Shown one piece after another: positions 27,447-35,839 of a DNA stretch of 64,000 nt. A program made the position numbers and the translations under genes. The stretch lies in assembly GCF_000807255.1 (NCBI RefSeq), contig NZ_CP009268.1:2820384-2884383 (forward strand), read 5' to 3'. Source of the DNA: Clostridium pasteurianum DSM 525 = ATCC 6013 (lineage in GTDB: Bacteria; Bacillota; Clostridia; Clostridiales; Clostridiaceae). The notes under the pieces are model-generated. The model was not told the origin of the DNA. It made no database searches and saw nothing but the letters and a program-made list of their open reading frames with translations. The number at the start of each line of letters is the position of its first letter. Positions within the stretch are counted from its first letter, which is position 1.

Positions 27447-28487
27447 TTAGAAAGATTTTATAGTAAGTTTATTGTCAACTTTTGAAATAATTGAATTATT
27501 ATTTAATTCTATAAAAGTACCTTTAAAGTTAGTTGTTTTATTATTTTTTACATTTAGGATATTTCCCTGTTCTCTGTCAACTACATATACATTGTTATCT
27601 GGACTTATTATAATGTTATTAATATCTGCTGGAGTATTTAAAGATATTTCTTTCCATTGAGAAGTATTCTCTGTAAGTTTTCCATAGTATATCTTATTAA
27701 TCCTAGATTTTCCAAGTCCCAAATAAAAATTATCATCATCGTCTGAGCCAAGAAGTGAAACACTTGAACCTTTATTAAGCCTTACTGTACTCCTTGGCGT
27801 ATAATTACTATGTATCCCACCATAAGCTAGATCCTCATATAACAACTGATCATTATTAGCAGCTACAGATATATTCCCTATATTCCTTGTTACAGTACTC
27901 TCTCTTTTAAGAGTTTCATTTCTATCTAATCTATATATGCTAGCCAAGACTTTACTATAAGTTATCTTTGCATAGAGTACTCCAGTTAATTCCGAAATTT
28001 GAAAATCTACCCTTTCACCTACTGGCATTGAGTTTTCTACTTTATTCTCGTAATTATATATCTCCGCTTTTTCCTGCTTTTCAGCATCATAGTAGAAAAA
28101 TTTTATAACTTTTCTTCCTCTACTATTATATAATTCCTCTGCTATGATCATTCTATTTGTATCCGGCACCCATTTATAAGCTAGGCATTTTACTCCATTA
28201 CCAAAACTTATCTTTCTCTTTTCTCCTGTACTAGTATCCATTACTTTTACAATTCCATCAGTCAAAGATGCCGTATAGGCAAAATTATCACTTAATGATA
28301 TATTTTCATCACTGCTTAAAAATGTAACATTAGGTTTTATTGTATTTTTTTTATCAAAAGTATTCATTTTTGTAAATTTTATATTTCCTTCTGGAGAGAA
28401 ATAAAAATTATTTAAATAAAAGTAAACAGAACATTGTAATATCAATGAAACTATAACCCATGTAACAATTCTTTTAGAAGCTCTCAC
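27447..28487 (-). CDS. Membrane-anchored beta-propeller-like protein (copy A)
   Basis: A 346-residue homologue of the 25240-26265 protein. One N-terminal membrane helix (IVTWVIVSLILQCSVYFYLN) is followed by a repeat-rich external part. YKWVPDTNRMIIAEE, ISELTGVLYAKITYS, LLGSDDDDNFYLGL and NKIYYGKLTENTSQW match the same order of elements in copy B, including KIYYG and the N-terminal lead. Start is GTG behind GAGGAGG, 17 nt after the glycosidase stop. No catalytic motif is seen. A weak hairpin and 140 bases separate it from copy B of the pair. Confidence 0.65.
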   Translation of the reverse strand: MRASKRIVTWVIVSLILQCSVYFYLNNFYFSPEGNIKFTKMNTFDKKNTIKPNVTFLSSDENISLSDNFAYTASLTDGIVKVMDTSTGEKRKISFGNGVKCLAYKWVPDTNRMIIAEELYNSRGRKVIKFFYYDAEKQEKAEIYNYENKVENSMPVGERVDFQISELTGVLYAKITYSKVLASIYRLDRNETLKRESTVTRNIGNISVAANNDQLLYEDLAYGGIHSNYTPRSTVRLNKGSSVSLLGSDDDDNFYLGLGKSRINKIYYGKLTENTSQWKEISLNTPADINNIIISPDNNVYVVDREQGNILNVKNNKTTNFKGTFIELNNNSIISKVDNKLTIKSF

Positions 28488-28504
28488 TACTTAATCCTCC
28501 TCGT

Positions 28505-29587
28505 CTATTTCACATATATAGCAGTTGGTATTGGTCTTTCACCAAACTTATCACTTGGATTGTTTTGTACGCTTCCATTATAGTATAAAGTAGTTGAAGC
28601 TCCTCCATCAAGATTAACTGCATTTACTGCTCCCTGTTCTTTCATAACTCTTTGTACATCGCCAATAGTTGCTCCCATCTGTAGTCCCTGTCTTCCATCT
28701 ATAGCAAGCATAAGAATTGCTCCATCAGCTCTTTGGCCTATAGCAGTTCTTGGATTAGCTCCCTGGCTATCTATAGGTCTTCCATAACTGTCTCTGGTCA
28801 TCAGTGTCCCTCCTGCTATAAGTGTTGGGCCAAAGCATATAGCTTCTTTAACGTTGTATTTCATTAATTCATTTATACTGTGATCACCTACTACTAAACG
28901 ACCTTCTTTCGTAATACCAGTTACTCCTATGTATTTTTGATTATAATCTACATTTTCTTTTGGATAAATTAGTTTTCCACCTGAAATTATTATACCTGTA
29001 GGTAATGCTCCTGTTCCTGTCCAAGTGGCTGTAGAATTTTTAGCTTTATCCTGAAATCCTCCTCCATTTATAGCCGCTATTGCATCATTATTTTTAGCTA
29101 TTTGGCTAGTCTTTTCTCCTACATCTCCAAGTTTAGAAGAATACCCAATTTTGACCCTTGTGGGATCATGGACAACTAGCATTAAACCGGTAAATTTTTT
29201 ACCATCAACTTTTTCTAGTTCAATAGTATTATCGTGATTTCCTACTTTTATTTTTTGTAAATCTTCCTCTAATGAGCCAATGACTCCAGAATCATTTTGA
29301 TTACCATTGCCTTCACCACTATACAATATATCGTTAATCTGTTTTTCCGATAAAAAAAGCGTAGCTATATATTGATGGCTCATTGTACTCATAGCTTGAC
29401 CTACAATCATCTTTTTAAGCGTAGAAAAGGGCCCATAAAAAACTATAAATGGAGCAGTAGCTATGCCAAAAATAATCTGAAAAATTATAAAGTATATTAA
29501 AAGTCTTGACCTTTTAACTTTTTTTACTCTATTTTTATTAATTCTATTTTTCCTTAAATTGGTTTCATTATTAACTCTCTTTTTCAT
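28505..29587 (-). CDS. Phosphodiester glycosidase family (NAGPA domain) membrane protein (copy A)
   Basis: A 360-residue protein, first of the four-gene cluster. A very basic N-terminus (KKRVNNETNLRKNRINKNRVKK, split by few other residues) precedes a membrane segment at about 27-50. The NAGPA domain then shows AINGGGFQDKA near 173, AICFGPTLIAGG near 245, NPRTAIGQRADGAILMLAIDGRQ near 280-302 and VNLDGGASTTLYYNG near 330. Motifs match copy B closely, so the fold and activity should be the same. GAGGTA precedes the ATG. No promoter was clear in 29588-29870, an AT-rich gap without a gene. Confidence 0.85.
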   Translation of the reverse strand: MKKRVNNETNLRKNRINKNRVKKVKRSRLLIYFIIFQIIFGIATAPFIVFYGPFSTLKKMIVGQAMSTMSHQYIATLFLSEKQINDILYSGEGNGNQNDSGVIGSLEEDLQKIKVGNHDNTIELEKVDGKKFTGLMLVVHDPTRVKIGYSSKLGDVGEKTSQIAKNNDAIAAINGGGFQDKAKNSTATWTGTGALPTGIIISGGKLIYPKENVDYNQKYIGVTGITKEGRLVVGDHSINELMKYNVKEAICFGPTLIAGGTLMTRDSYGRPIDSQGANPRTAIGQRADGAILMLAIDGRQGLQMGATIGDVQRVMKEQGAVNAVNLDGGASTTLYYNGSVQNNPSDKFGERPIPTAIYVK

Positions 29588-29869
29588 TTCTGTACCTCAT
29601 AAAAATTTTTTTTATAGTGTGAATCCCATAAATGTAATTTGTTTTACATACCTAAGTTATATTTTACAACATTTTTAATAGCTTTTCACATATAAATTGT
29701 ATATTTTTTGTAACTAAGAATTAAATCATAATATTTATAAAATTTAAAATACTATAGTCAGATTAAAATTTTATTTTTATTTTGATCACTTTAGCAATTT
29801 GTTTCTAAAATTTAAAACAAAATAATTGTTAATTGTTTTTAACTAGCTGACAATAAGTTACCTAGCAAA

Positions 29870-29900
29870 AAGTACTCTGTAATATATAAACAGAGTACTT
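29870..29900 (-). terminator. Terminator after the PhoH-like gene
   Basis: On the minus strand AAGTACTCTGT and ACAGAGTACTT form an 11-bp stem with a 9-base loop, followed by TTT. It lies eight bases past the stop. The remaining gap to 29588 is AT-rich and otherwise featureless. Confidence 0.8.
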
Positions 29901-29908
29901 GGATATTA

Positions 29909-31285
29909 TTATAACCTTTTAGATGCTTCAAAAGCAAGTGGAGATCTTTCACATTCATCAAACTTTAACGTAACCTGATAGCATATCTTACTTCCCTTCA
30001 TCTTTTCTGCAGCATAACAGAGCCCATTTGATCTTGAGTCTAAAAAAGGATGATCTATTTGGTCCGGATCCCCAATTAATATAAGCTTAGTACCTTCTCC
30101 CACTCGTGTAATTATAGCTTTAACCTGCTTAGGAGATAAATTTTGTGCTTCATCTACTATAACCCAATTTTTCAATATGGATCTTCCTCTAAGAAAAGCT
30201 ACTGCTTCGGTAGTTATTATTCTTCTATCAAAAAGTTCTTTTATTTTATCATTTAGCTCTCCTTCATTTTTATATCTTTCATTTTCATCTGAATCTACAA
30301 GTATCTCCAAATTATCAAAAATAGGTCTCATAAATGGAGAGATTTTATCTTGCTCCGATCCAGGAAGATATCCTATATCCTCATCCATAGTCACATTAGG
30401 CCTGCATACAAGAATTCTCCTGTATTCTGAGTCATTTTCTTCTAATATCTTATAAAGCCCTGCTGCTAAAGAAAATAATGTTTTAGCGGTACCAGCAGGC
30501 CCTTTTATTATTACTAATGGAGCTCTATCCGCATTAGTATAAAGAGCTTCCAGCATAAATTTTTGTCCAACATTCCTTGTGGTAAGCCCCAGAGGTTTCA
30601 TCTCTGTAAATATAAGTGGAACTACTTTTTTTCCATCAAATCTGCCAAGTGCTGTTTGCTTATCGTTATCCATTGAATGGATTATGACAAATTGATTCAT
30701 ATACAACTGAGGTTTATAATATTCTTTATCTTCATAAGAATAGCTTAAAACATTTTGTAAATCCAAATATTTATTTTTAAAAAAATCCTGCAATTTTTCT
30801 GCTGGCACGTAGACATCAATTCTACCAGTATATTGACTGTCATATTCTGGCACTACTTTTTCATAAAAATCTTCTACATTTACGCCTACGCAATCTCCTT
30901 TTATTCTTTCAAATATATCTTTACTAATTAAATATACATCTTCTCCCTGCTCCTTAAGAGCTTTACACACCTGAAGTATTCTATTATCAGCCTTAGATTT
31001 ATCCCAACTTTGAGGAATTACTGTATCATGGTGATTCATCTCAACTCTCAATTTACCTCCACCGGGAAGATTTATGCCTTTATTTATATTACCTTCTTTT
31101 CTCAATTTATCTAATATTCTTGCTGCATGTCTTGCATTAGCTCCTAAATCACTATTGTCTTTTTTAAATGAATCTAATTCTTCAAGAACTACTTCTGGAA
31201 TAACTACATCATTGTCTGCAAAAGAAGTTATTGCTCCTGGAGAATAGAGGATAACATTTGTATCTAAAACATAAGTACGTTTCAA
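29909..31285 (-). CDS. PIN domain-PhoH family ATPase (PhoH2-like)
   Basis: A 458-residue fusion. The N-terminal PIN ribonuclease fold has the acidic residues in YVLDTNVIL, the EVVLEELDSFK segment, and a later DNRILQVCKAL. The C-terminal PhoH ATPase has GPAGTAKT near 263 (Walker A), VIVDEAQNLSP (Walker B) and LIGDPDQIDHP. PhoH2 proteins are known to unwind and cleave RNA, coupling the two domains. The start is TTG 31285 with AAAGGGGGAG six bases upstream; an upstream GTG in frame overlaps it. It is a single-gene unit divergent from the PerR-like gene. Confidence 0.88.
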   Translation of the reverse strand: MKRTYVLDTNVILYSPGAITSFADNDVVIPEVVLEELDSFKKDNSDLGANARHAARILDKLRKEGNINKGINLPGGGKLRVEMNHHDTVIPQSWDKSKADNRILQVCKALKEQGEDVYLISKDIFERIKGDCVGVNVEDFYEKVVPEYDSQYTGRIDVYVPAEKLQDFFKNKYLDLQNVLSYSYEDKEYYKPQLYMNQFVIIHSMDNDKQTALGRFDGKKVVPLIFTEMKPLGLTTRNVGQKFMLEALYTNADRAPLVIIKGPAGTAKTLFSLAAGLYKILEENDSEYRRILVCRPNVTMDEDIGYLPGSEQDKISPFMRPIFDNLEILVDSDENERYKNEGELNDKIKELFDRRIITTEAVAFLRGRSILKNWVIVDEAQNLSPKQVKAIITRVGEGTKLILIGDPDQIDHPFLDSRSNGLCYAAEKMKGSKICYQVTLKFDECERSPLAFEASKRL

Positions 31286-31699
31286 AAAAACTCCCCCTTT
31301 CAAGTTCACCCCAACAAATTAAACACATAAAAACATATAGTATGTTTCAAAGATATTTTAAAAATTATCTTCTTAATAATTTTATTAAAACTTATGAAAT
31401 TGTATAAAACATGCAACTTCTTCATTAGATTTTTGAAGATAATTTTAATTAGCCTTAAAATTAAAGGAATAAATTAACTTTAAATAAATCTTGTAAAAAA
31501 TATATATTCTGATATATTATTTATATTATCTATAAATATATTAAATGTTAATTCATTCTATAAATTATAGCTAATTTTTTTAAAATTAATATTACGTATT
31601 TAAAATTCATTTGAATTTCCAGTTTTTATATTAATATATGTAAAATATGAATTCCATGTATACCTTACTGTTACTTTATTTACTACCAAAATTATCCTT

Positions 31700-31728
31700 T
31701 TGACAACTAATAATGTTTATTATATAAT
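31700..31728 (+). promoter_or_regulatory. Consensus sigma-A promoter of the PerR-like gene
   Basis: TTGACA at 31700-31705 and TATAAT at 31723-31728 are both perfect, separated by exactly 17 bases. The ATG is 31 bases further. The surrounding TTATTATATAATATAATT resembles a Per/Fur-type box, which would fit autoregulation. The rest of the 470-base gap from 31286 is AT-rich with no gene seen. Confidence 0.85.
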
Positions 31729-31758
31729 ATAATTAATTAAAAAATAAGGATGGTGTTT

Positions 31759-32187
31759 ATGAACAGCATAACTAATATATTTAGAGAAAAAAAATTAAAA
31801 TTGACACCTCAACGCATAGCCGTATATAAATATTTACAATCTACTAAAGAACATCCTTCTGCTGAAACTATATACAAAGCTTTACAAACAGATTATCCAA
31901 CTATGAGTTTAGCTACTGTTTATAAAGCACTTAAAACTCTTACAGAAGTAAATTTAGTCAATGAGCTAAATGTTGGTGAAGGTAATTTTAGATATGATAG
32001 TAATGTATGTTCTCATCCACATATACAGTGTGTGTGCTGTGGAAGAGTAGATGATGTAGAGAATGTATCTTTTACTAATTTAAATGATAAAATAGCTGAA
32101 TTTACCGACTATAAAGTATTGACTAATAAAGTTTATTTTTACGGTGTTTGTAAAGATTGTGCGGATAAAGACAATACTGATTTTTAG
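31759..32187 (+). CDS. perR: Fur-family regulator, PerR-like
   Basis: A 142-residue Fur-family repressor. The winged helix is KLTPQRIAVYKYL through TVYKALKTLTE. The regulatory metal site has the PerR-like pattern: His in KEHPSAETIY, Asp in FRYDSN, His pair in CSHPHIQC and Asp after the first CxxC (CVCCGRVDD). The two CxxC pairs (CVCC, CKDC) make the structural zinc site. PerR senses peroxide through iron-catalysed His oxidation. Distinguishing PerR from other Fur members by sequence alone is not final. The start chosen is ATG 31759, eight bases after AAGGA. A perfect promoter is upstream and a strong terminator follows. Confidence 0.8.
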   Translation: MNSITNIFREKKLKLTPQRIAVYKYLQSTKEHPSAETIYKALQTDYPTMSLATVYKALKTLTEVNLVNELNVGEGNFRYDSNVCSHPHIQCVCCGRVDDVENVSFTNLNDKIAEFTDYKVLTNKVYFYGVCKDCADKDNTDF

Positions 32188-32217
32188 AATAGTGTCTACT
32201 AATTTTTTATTTCCCCC

Positions 32218-32248
32218 AATAGATTATGTATTTAATACATAATCTATT
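32218..32248 (+). terminator. Terminator of the PerR-like gene
   Basis: AATAGATTATGTAT and its exact complement form a 14-bp stem around TTA, followed by a T-run (TTTTTTTAT). Confidence 0.92.
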
Positions 32249-32301
32249 TTTTTATACTAACTTAATCATGTTAATCATATATTTTCTATGAGGTGATTAA
32301 T

Positions 32302-33252
32302 ATGAAACTTAAAGTATTTTTTTTCAAAAAACAATATATTTATTACTCTGTTTTAACTATACTTTTAATTATATTGTCAATTTTATTTTTTATTTCAAAA
32401 GATTCTCTACCAACTATCAGTACCATAAACACTAATAAAACTATAAAAAATCATGATATTACTGGTGATGGAATAAAGGACTTGATATCCATAAAATGGA
32501 CTGATAAAGGCTATAATATAGATGTAATTTCTAACGGTAAAAATTACCCTCTAACTCCTAATAAAAAACTAGATACACTTGGTAATCATTATGATTATTG
32601 GCCTTTAAGAGTTACTTTTCTAGATATATCTAGGGACAAAATTCCAGAAGTTTTTATCCAAGCCTCTGAAAATGGTAAATCAATTCAACATACATTTATA
32701 TGGAATAATAATAAATTTAAAGATCTCTTATGTAATGCTAATAATTTAATAGGATTTATAGATCTTCATAATAATAGGACTCCAAAAATAATATCTGGCA
32801 ATATATATAAGAATACTATAACTATGTCTAATTACATATTTTCTCAAGGTAAGCTTATAAATTATTTCAATGATTACAATGATAATTTTTTAGGTAAAGA
32901 TTCTATTCTATCCTTTATAAATTATATTCAGAGTTTACCTGAAAACCAATCTGAAAAGCCACTAGACATATTTTTGCCTGATACTGACGCTGCCTATATA
33001 AATGCTATAAATACATTATCTGCTTCAGACAATACTTTTACATTTCAAGATGGTATTTTTATGGACAACCGTTGCAATAAGGATGGAGATATTACTGAAA
33101 CTAAATGGACACTAAACTTTAAAGCAATTTCCAATAAAGATAAAAATGTAGTAAAAAATTACACTTTAGATCTATTATTAAAGTCACAAGGAGACCCAAG
33201 TGATAAAAATTATTTTAAAATATTATCTATTCAAATTCTCTCTCAAAAATAA
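32302..33252 (+). CDS. Membrane-anchored protein with FG-GAP/VCBS-like repeat
   Basis: A 316-residue hypothetical protein with one N-terminal membrane helix (YSVLTILLIILSILFFI), the rest external. HDITGDGIKDLISIKW (near 51) has the Asp-rich D-x-x-G-D-G-x-x-D calcium-type motif of FG-GAP/VCBS repeats. A second, weaker match is FLDISRDKIPEVFIQ near 113. No catalytic residues are recognised. Start at ATG 32302 behind GAGGTG; a GTG nine bases upstream overlaps that site. It is a single-gene unit after perR. Similar proteins are common in clostridia and have no known function. Confidence 0.65.
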   Translation: MKLKVFFFKKQYIYYSVLTILLIILSILFFISKDSLPTISTINTNKTIKNHDITGDGIKDLISIKWTDKGYNIDVISNGKNYPLTPNKKLDTLGNHYDYWPLRVTFLDISRDKIPEVFIQASENGKSIQHTFIWNNNKFKDLLCNANNLIGFIDLHNNRTPKIISGNIYKNTITMSNYIFSQGKLINYFNDYNDNFLGKDSILSFINYIQSLPENQSEKPLDIFLPDTDAAYINAINTLSASDNTFTFQDGIFMDNRCNKDGDITETKWTLNFKAISNKDKNVVKNYTLDLLLKSQGDPSDKNYFKILSIQILSQK

Positions 33253-33419
33253 TACCAAAAAATTTTATTAAAATAAAAAAGCGGCCACAGCCGCGTTATT
33301 TCGCTTCGCTCAACTTCTTTTGGGCGAAGCCCTTTAATTAGACCCATTTCTTAGCATATCTATTTCATAATATTTTTATAAAGCTAAAACCTTTGCGAAG
33401 CATATTGATGCTCCGCATT

Positions 33420-33689
33420 TTAATACTCATAAGTTATACCATGAACTCCGTCATATTTTCTTGGTTTCATTATAGCTCCGCATTTCTCGCAACTAAATGT
33501 AGGAGGTTCAATTACATTTTCATCATCTATTTCATCAAACATCTCAACTACATCCCTTGGTATATATTCTTCCACTCCACATTCTGTACATATATATAAG
33601 ACTCCGTCTTCTTCAATTAAATTTTCTTTCAATTTAGCTTTATATTTTGCCCTTTGTTTATCTTTTATTTTTTTATTCTTTTTAGCCAT
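33420..33689 (-). CDS. Small zinc-ribbon protein of the IS91-like element
   Basis: An 89-residue protein with a lysine-rich start (MAKKNKKIKDKQRAKYK) and two CxxC pairs, CTECG near 34 and CEKCG near 68, forming a probable zinc ribbon. It follows the transposase by 15 nt on the same strand, with AAGGAAGG upstream of the ATG. No family name was recognised. Its pairing with the IS91-like transposase suggests an accessory role, such as ssDNA or origin binding. The position within the hairpin-bounded element supports it as element-encoded. Confidence 0.6.
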   Translation of the reverse strand: MAKKNKKIKDKQRAKYKAKLKENLIEEDGVLYICTECGVEEYIPRDVVEMFDEIDDENVIEPPTFSCEKCGAIMKPRKYDGVHGITYEY

Positions 33690-33704
33690 AATAACTACCT
33701 TCCT

Positions 33705-34931
33705 TTATACATATAATGGCTCTATTTTATCACGAATTATTCCCTTAATCACACCATAATTGTACATTATCTCTTCAATTTTTATTTTGTTTTCACCTAT
33801 TATTTTCTCTTTAAATTTTTCTCTTACACTTACATTTTTATAGTATATATCATGAAATTTCATCTGTGTTCCACACTTTTCACATTTTAATGGATTCACT
33901 CCAAATGTAAGAAGTATTCTTGTTTGCCAATTATTAATTTTTCTTTTGAACTCAGCAACTTTTTCATTTACCAACTTAAAAAATTTATTTTTATGTCTTG
34001 TGTTTTTAGCATATATTCCATAATATCTTATCATCTTAAAATTCTTTTCTGGTATGTGTCTTATTACTCTACCTATAAAATCAATAACATCTATTTCCTC
34101 TACAACTTCTTCACCATCTTCATGTCTTTCATAACGAAAAGTTACTTTTTTACCATCATACTTTATTATTCTTGATTCAGCGATAGCTGGTCTTGCTGTA
34201 TATCTTCCAACATACTTTCCTGCTTGCTTTGCTGTTTTTATTTCACCTTTTCCATATACATAAAATCCATTCTCTAACCTTTTATATAGCTTATTTTTTA
34301 ATTTTTTAAATTCTTTTTTTCCACTTTTAAGATTAATTCCTATTTCGTCTAACAATATTTTTTGCCATCTTTTCCTTAGTGCTGTATAATTTATATGTTT
34401 TGTATTCCTCCAAATTGTAATTTCTCCAGCACCACCTTCGGTGACAATTAAGTGAACATGTGGATTCCATTTTAAGTCTCTTCCAAAAGTATGAATTACT
34501 GAGATTATTCCTGGTGTAAAACATTCTTTTTTATTTAAATCTCTAAACCAGCTCATAATTGCTTTTGCTGAACATTTAGGTAATAATGATAATAGTTTTC
34601 TATCCCTAGCAAAATATATTCTAAGTTCCTGTGGAATTGTAAATACCATATGTCTATGCTTTGAGTTAATAAGTCTTGCCACCATTTCATCAGACCATTC
34701 TTCAGATTTTTTCTTACCACATGAGGTACAAAATCTACTTTTACAGCTAAATCCAACTCTTTTTATATGACCACAATTTTCACACTTAAACTCAATAAAT
34801 CCATTATCTAAGGATTTACAATTAATCATCTTATCAACTTCTCTACTTATGTTAGCTCTAATTTTCCCTTTATATATCTCACTGAATTTTTCCCAATTAT
34901 CCACAAATATTTGTTTTATAACACCTTGCAT
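33705..34931 (-). CDS. IS91-family Y2 HUH transposase
   Basis: A 408-residue transposase. The N-terminal zinc-binding region has CENCGH, then CKSRFCTSCGKKKSEEW (near 45-70), as in Zn_Tnp_IS91. The HUH motif is NPHVHLIVTEGG near 155. The two catalytic Tyr are in AGKYVGRYTARP (Y-x3-Y near 229). A later zinc pair CEKCGTQM is near 358. It should nick and move single-stranded DNA by a rolling-circle mechanism. Start at ATG 34931. The frame is intact, so activity is plausible. Confidence 0.9.
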   Translation of the reverse strand: MQGVIKQIFVDNWEKFSEIYKGKIRANISREVDKMINCKSLDNGFIEFKCENCGHIKRVGFSCKSRFCTSCGKKKSEEWSDEMVARLINSKHRHMVFTIPQELRIYFARDRKLLSLLPKCSAKAIMSWFRDLNKKECFTPGIISVIHTFGRDLKWNPHVHLIVTEGGAGEITIWRNTKHINYTALRKRWQKILLDEIGINLKSGKKEFKKLKNKLYKRLENGFYVYGKGEIKTAKQAGKYVGRYTARPAIAESRIIKYDGKKVTFRYERHEDGEEVVEEIDVIDFIGRVIRHIPEKNFKMIRYYGIYAKNTRHKNKFFKLVNEKVAEFKRKINNWQTRILLTFGVNPLKCEKCGTQMKFHDIYYKNVSVREKFKEKIIGENKIKIEEIMYNYGVIKGIIRDKIEPLYV

Positions 34932-35091
34932 AATCATCACCAATCACTAAATTTGCTAATAATTATATCAAAAATCCTATTCCAAAATATTACTTGTAAT
35001 ATTTTCCTCAAACTTCTAACATTAGATTTTTCAAGCCCTGCCGGGCAATATTTTTATACAAAAAATTTTTAAATTCCTAATATATTAAAAA

Positions 35092-35110
35092 GGGACCGTT
35101 TTACGGTCCC
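35092..35110 (-). terminator. Terminator of the lon-engB transcription unit
   Basis: On the minus strand GGGACCGT pairs with ACGGTCCC, followed by TTTTTAA. It lies 145 bases past the engB stop. Between them is AT-rich DNA with a G-rich tract (35111-35128) and no gene. Confidence 0.85.
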
Positions 35111-35254
35111 AAGGGGGATGGGGGGTTTTAGTATAAAATAAAGACTACATAATTGCCCTCATTTCACACTCTTGAAGATATTATCTTCAATCACATTTAT
35201 TATAATATCCACTTTTTAAATCCTTATTCAAATTTATTGAAAATAAATAATTTT

Positions 35255-35839
35255 TTATATAACTTCAGAGAAAATTTTATCCAATAATTCCTCTGTACCC
35301 GCTTTTTTTAAGGATGAATAAAAACTTATTTTTTCATTTTCTTGGAGTTTTAAAGTCTTTCTTATGGTATTTTCACTTTTTGATAATTCACTTCTATTTA
35401 GTTTATCACTTTTAGTAGATATTATCATACAGTTATAACCATAATGTTTAATCCAATTATACATGAGTATGTCATCTTCATTAGGTATTCTTCTGCAATC
35501 CAATAAGAGTACGACTTTTTTAAGAGGATTTCTATTCTTTAAATAAGTTTCTATAATTTTTCCCCAATCCTTTTTCTGTTCCTTGGATATTTTCGCATAA
35601 CCATATCCTGGCAAATCCACAAAATATGAATTATCGTTTATTAGAAAAAAATTGATCAATCTAGTTTTTCCAGGAGTACCACTTACCTTCACTAACTTTT
35701 TTCTATTGGTAAGTGCATTTATTATAGAAGATTTTCCCACATTAGATCTTCCTACAAATGCTATCTCTGGCAATTGATCTTTAGGGTATTGTTCTCTCTT
35801 TACAGCTGAAATTATAAATTCAGCTTGTTTTATTTCCAT
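35255..35839 (-). CDS. engB: Ribosome-biogenesis GTPase EngB/YsxC
   Basis: A 194-residue TrmE-Era-family GTPase needed for 50S ribosome assembly. G1 is [12 protein letters not shown] (near 28-39), G2 GTPGKTR (near 54), G3 DLPGYGYA (near 74), G4 STKSDKL (near 142) and G5 follows in YSSLKK. The start overlaps the end of lon by 20 bases, so it is translated with lon. This lon-engB arrangement is common in Firmicutes and the gene is probably essential. Confidence 0.95.
   Translation of the reverse strand: MEIKQAEFIISAVKREQYPKDQLPEIAFVGRSNVGKSSIINALTNRKKLVKVSGTPGKTRLINFFLINDNSYFVDLPGYGYAKISKEQKKDWGKIIETYLKNRNPLKKVVLLLDCRRIPNEDDILMYNWIKHYGYNCMIISTKSDKLNRSELSKSENTIRKTLKLQENEKISFYSSLKKAGTEELLDKIFSEVI

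Larger units (their letters stand above)
33260..35060 (-). mobile_element. IS91-like element (approximate limits)
   Basis: A rolling-circle-type transposase gene and its small zinc-ribbon partner are bracketed by GC-rich hairpins unlike the AT-rich surroundings. On the left are GCGGC/GCCGC (about 33281-33294), GGGC/GCCC (about 33323-33333) and AGCAT/ATGCT (about 33397-33411). On the right is GCCC/GGGC at about 35035-35046. IS91 elements have no inverted repeats; the ends are set by a replication origin and a terminator hairpin. Exact limits cannot be fixed without an empty site. It lies between the FG-GAP-like gene and engB. Confidence 0.6.

Noticed and set aside
33281-33294. GC-rich hairpin as the terminator of the FG-GAP-like gene
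   Set aside because: Possible, but no T-run follows and similar hairpins mark the ends of the IS91-like element, so it was left with that element.
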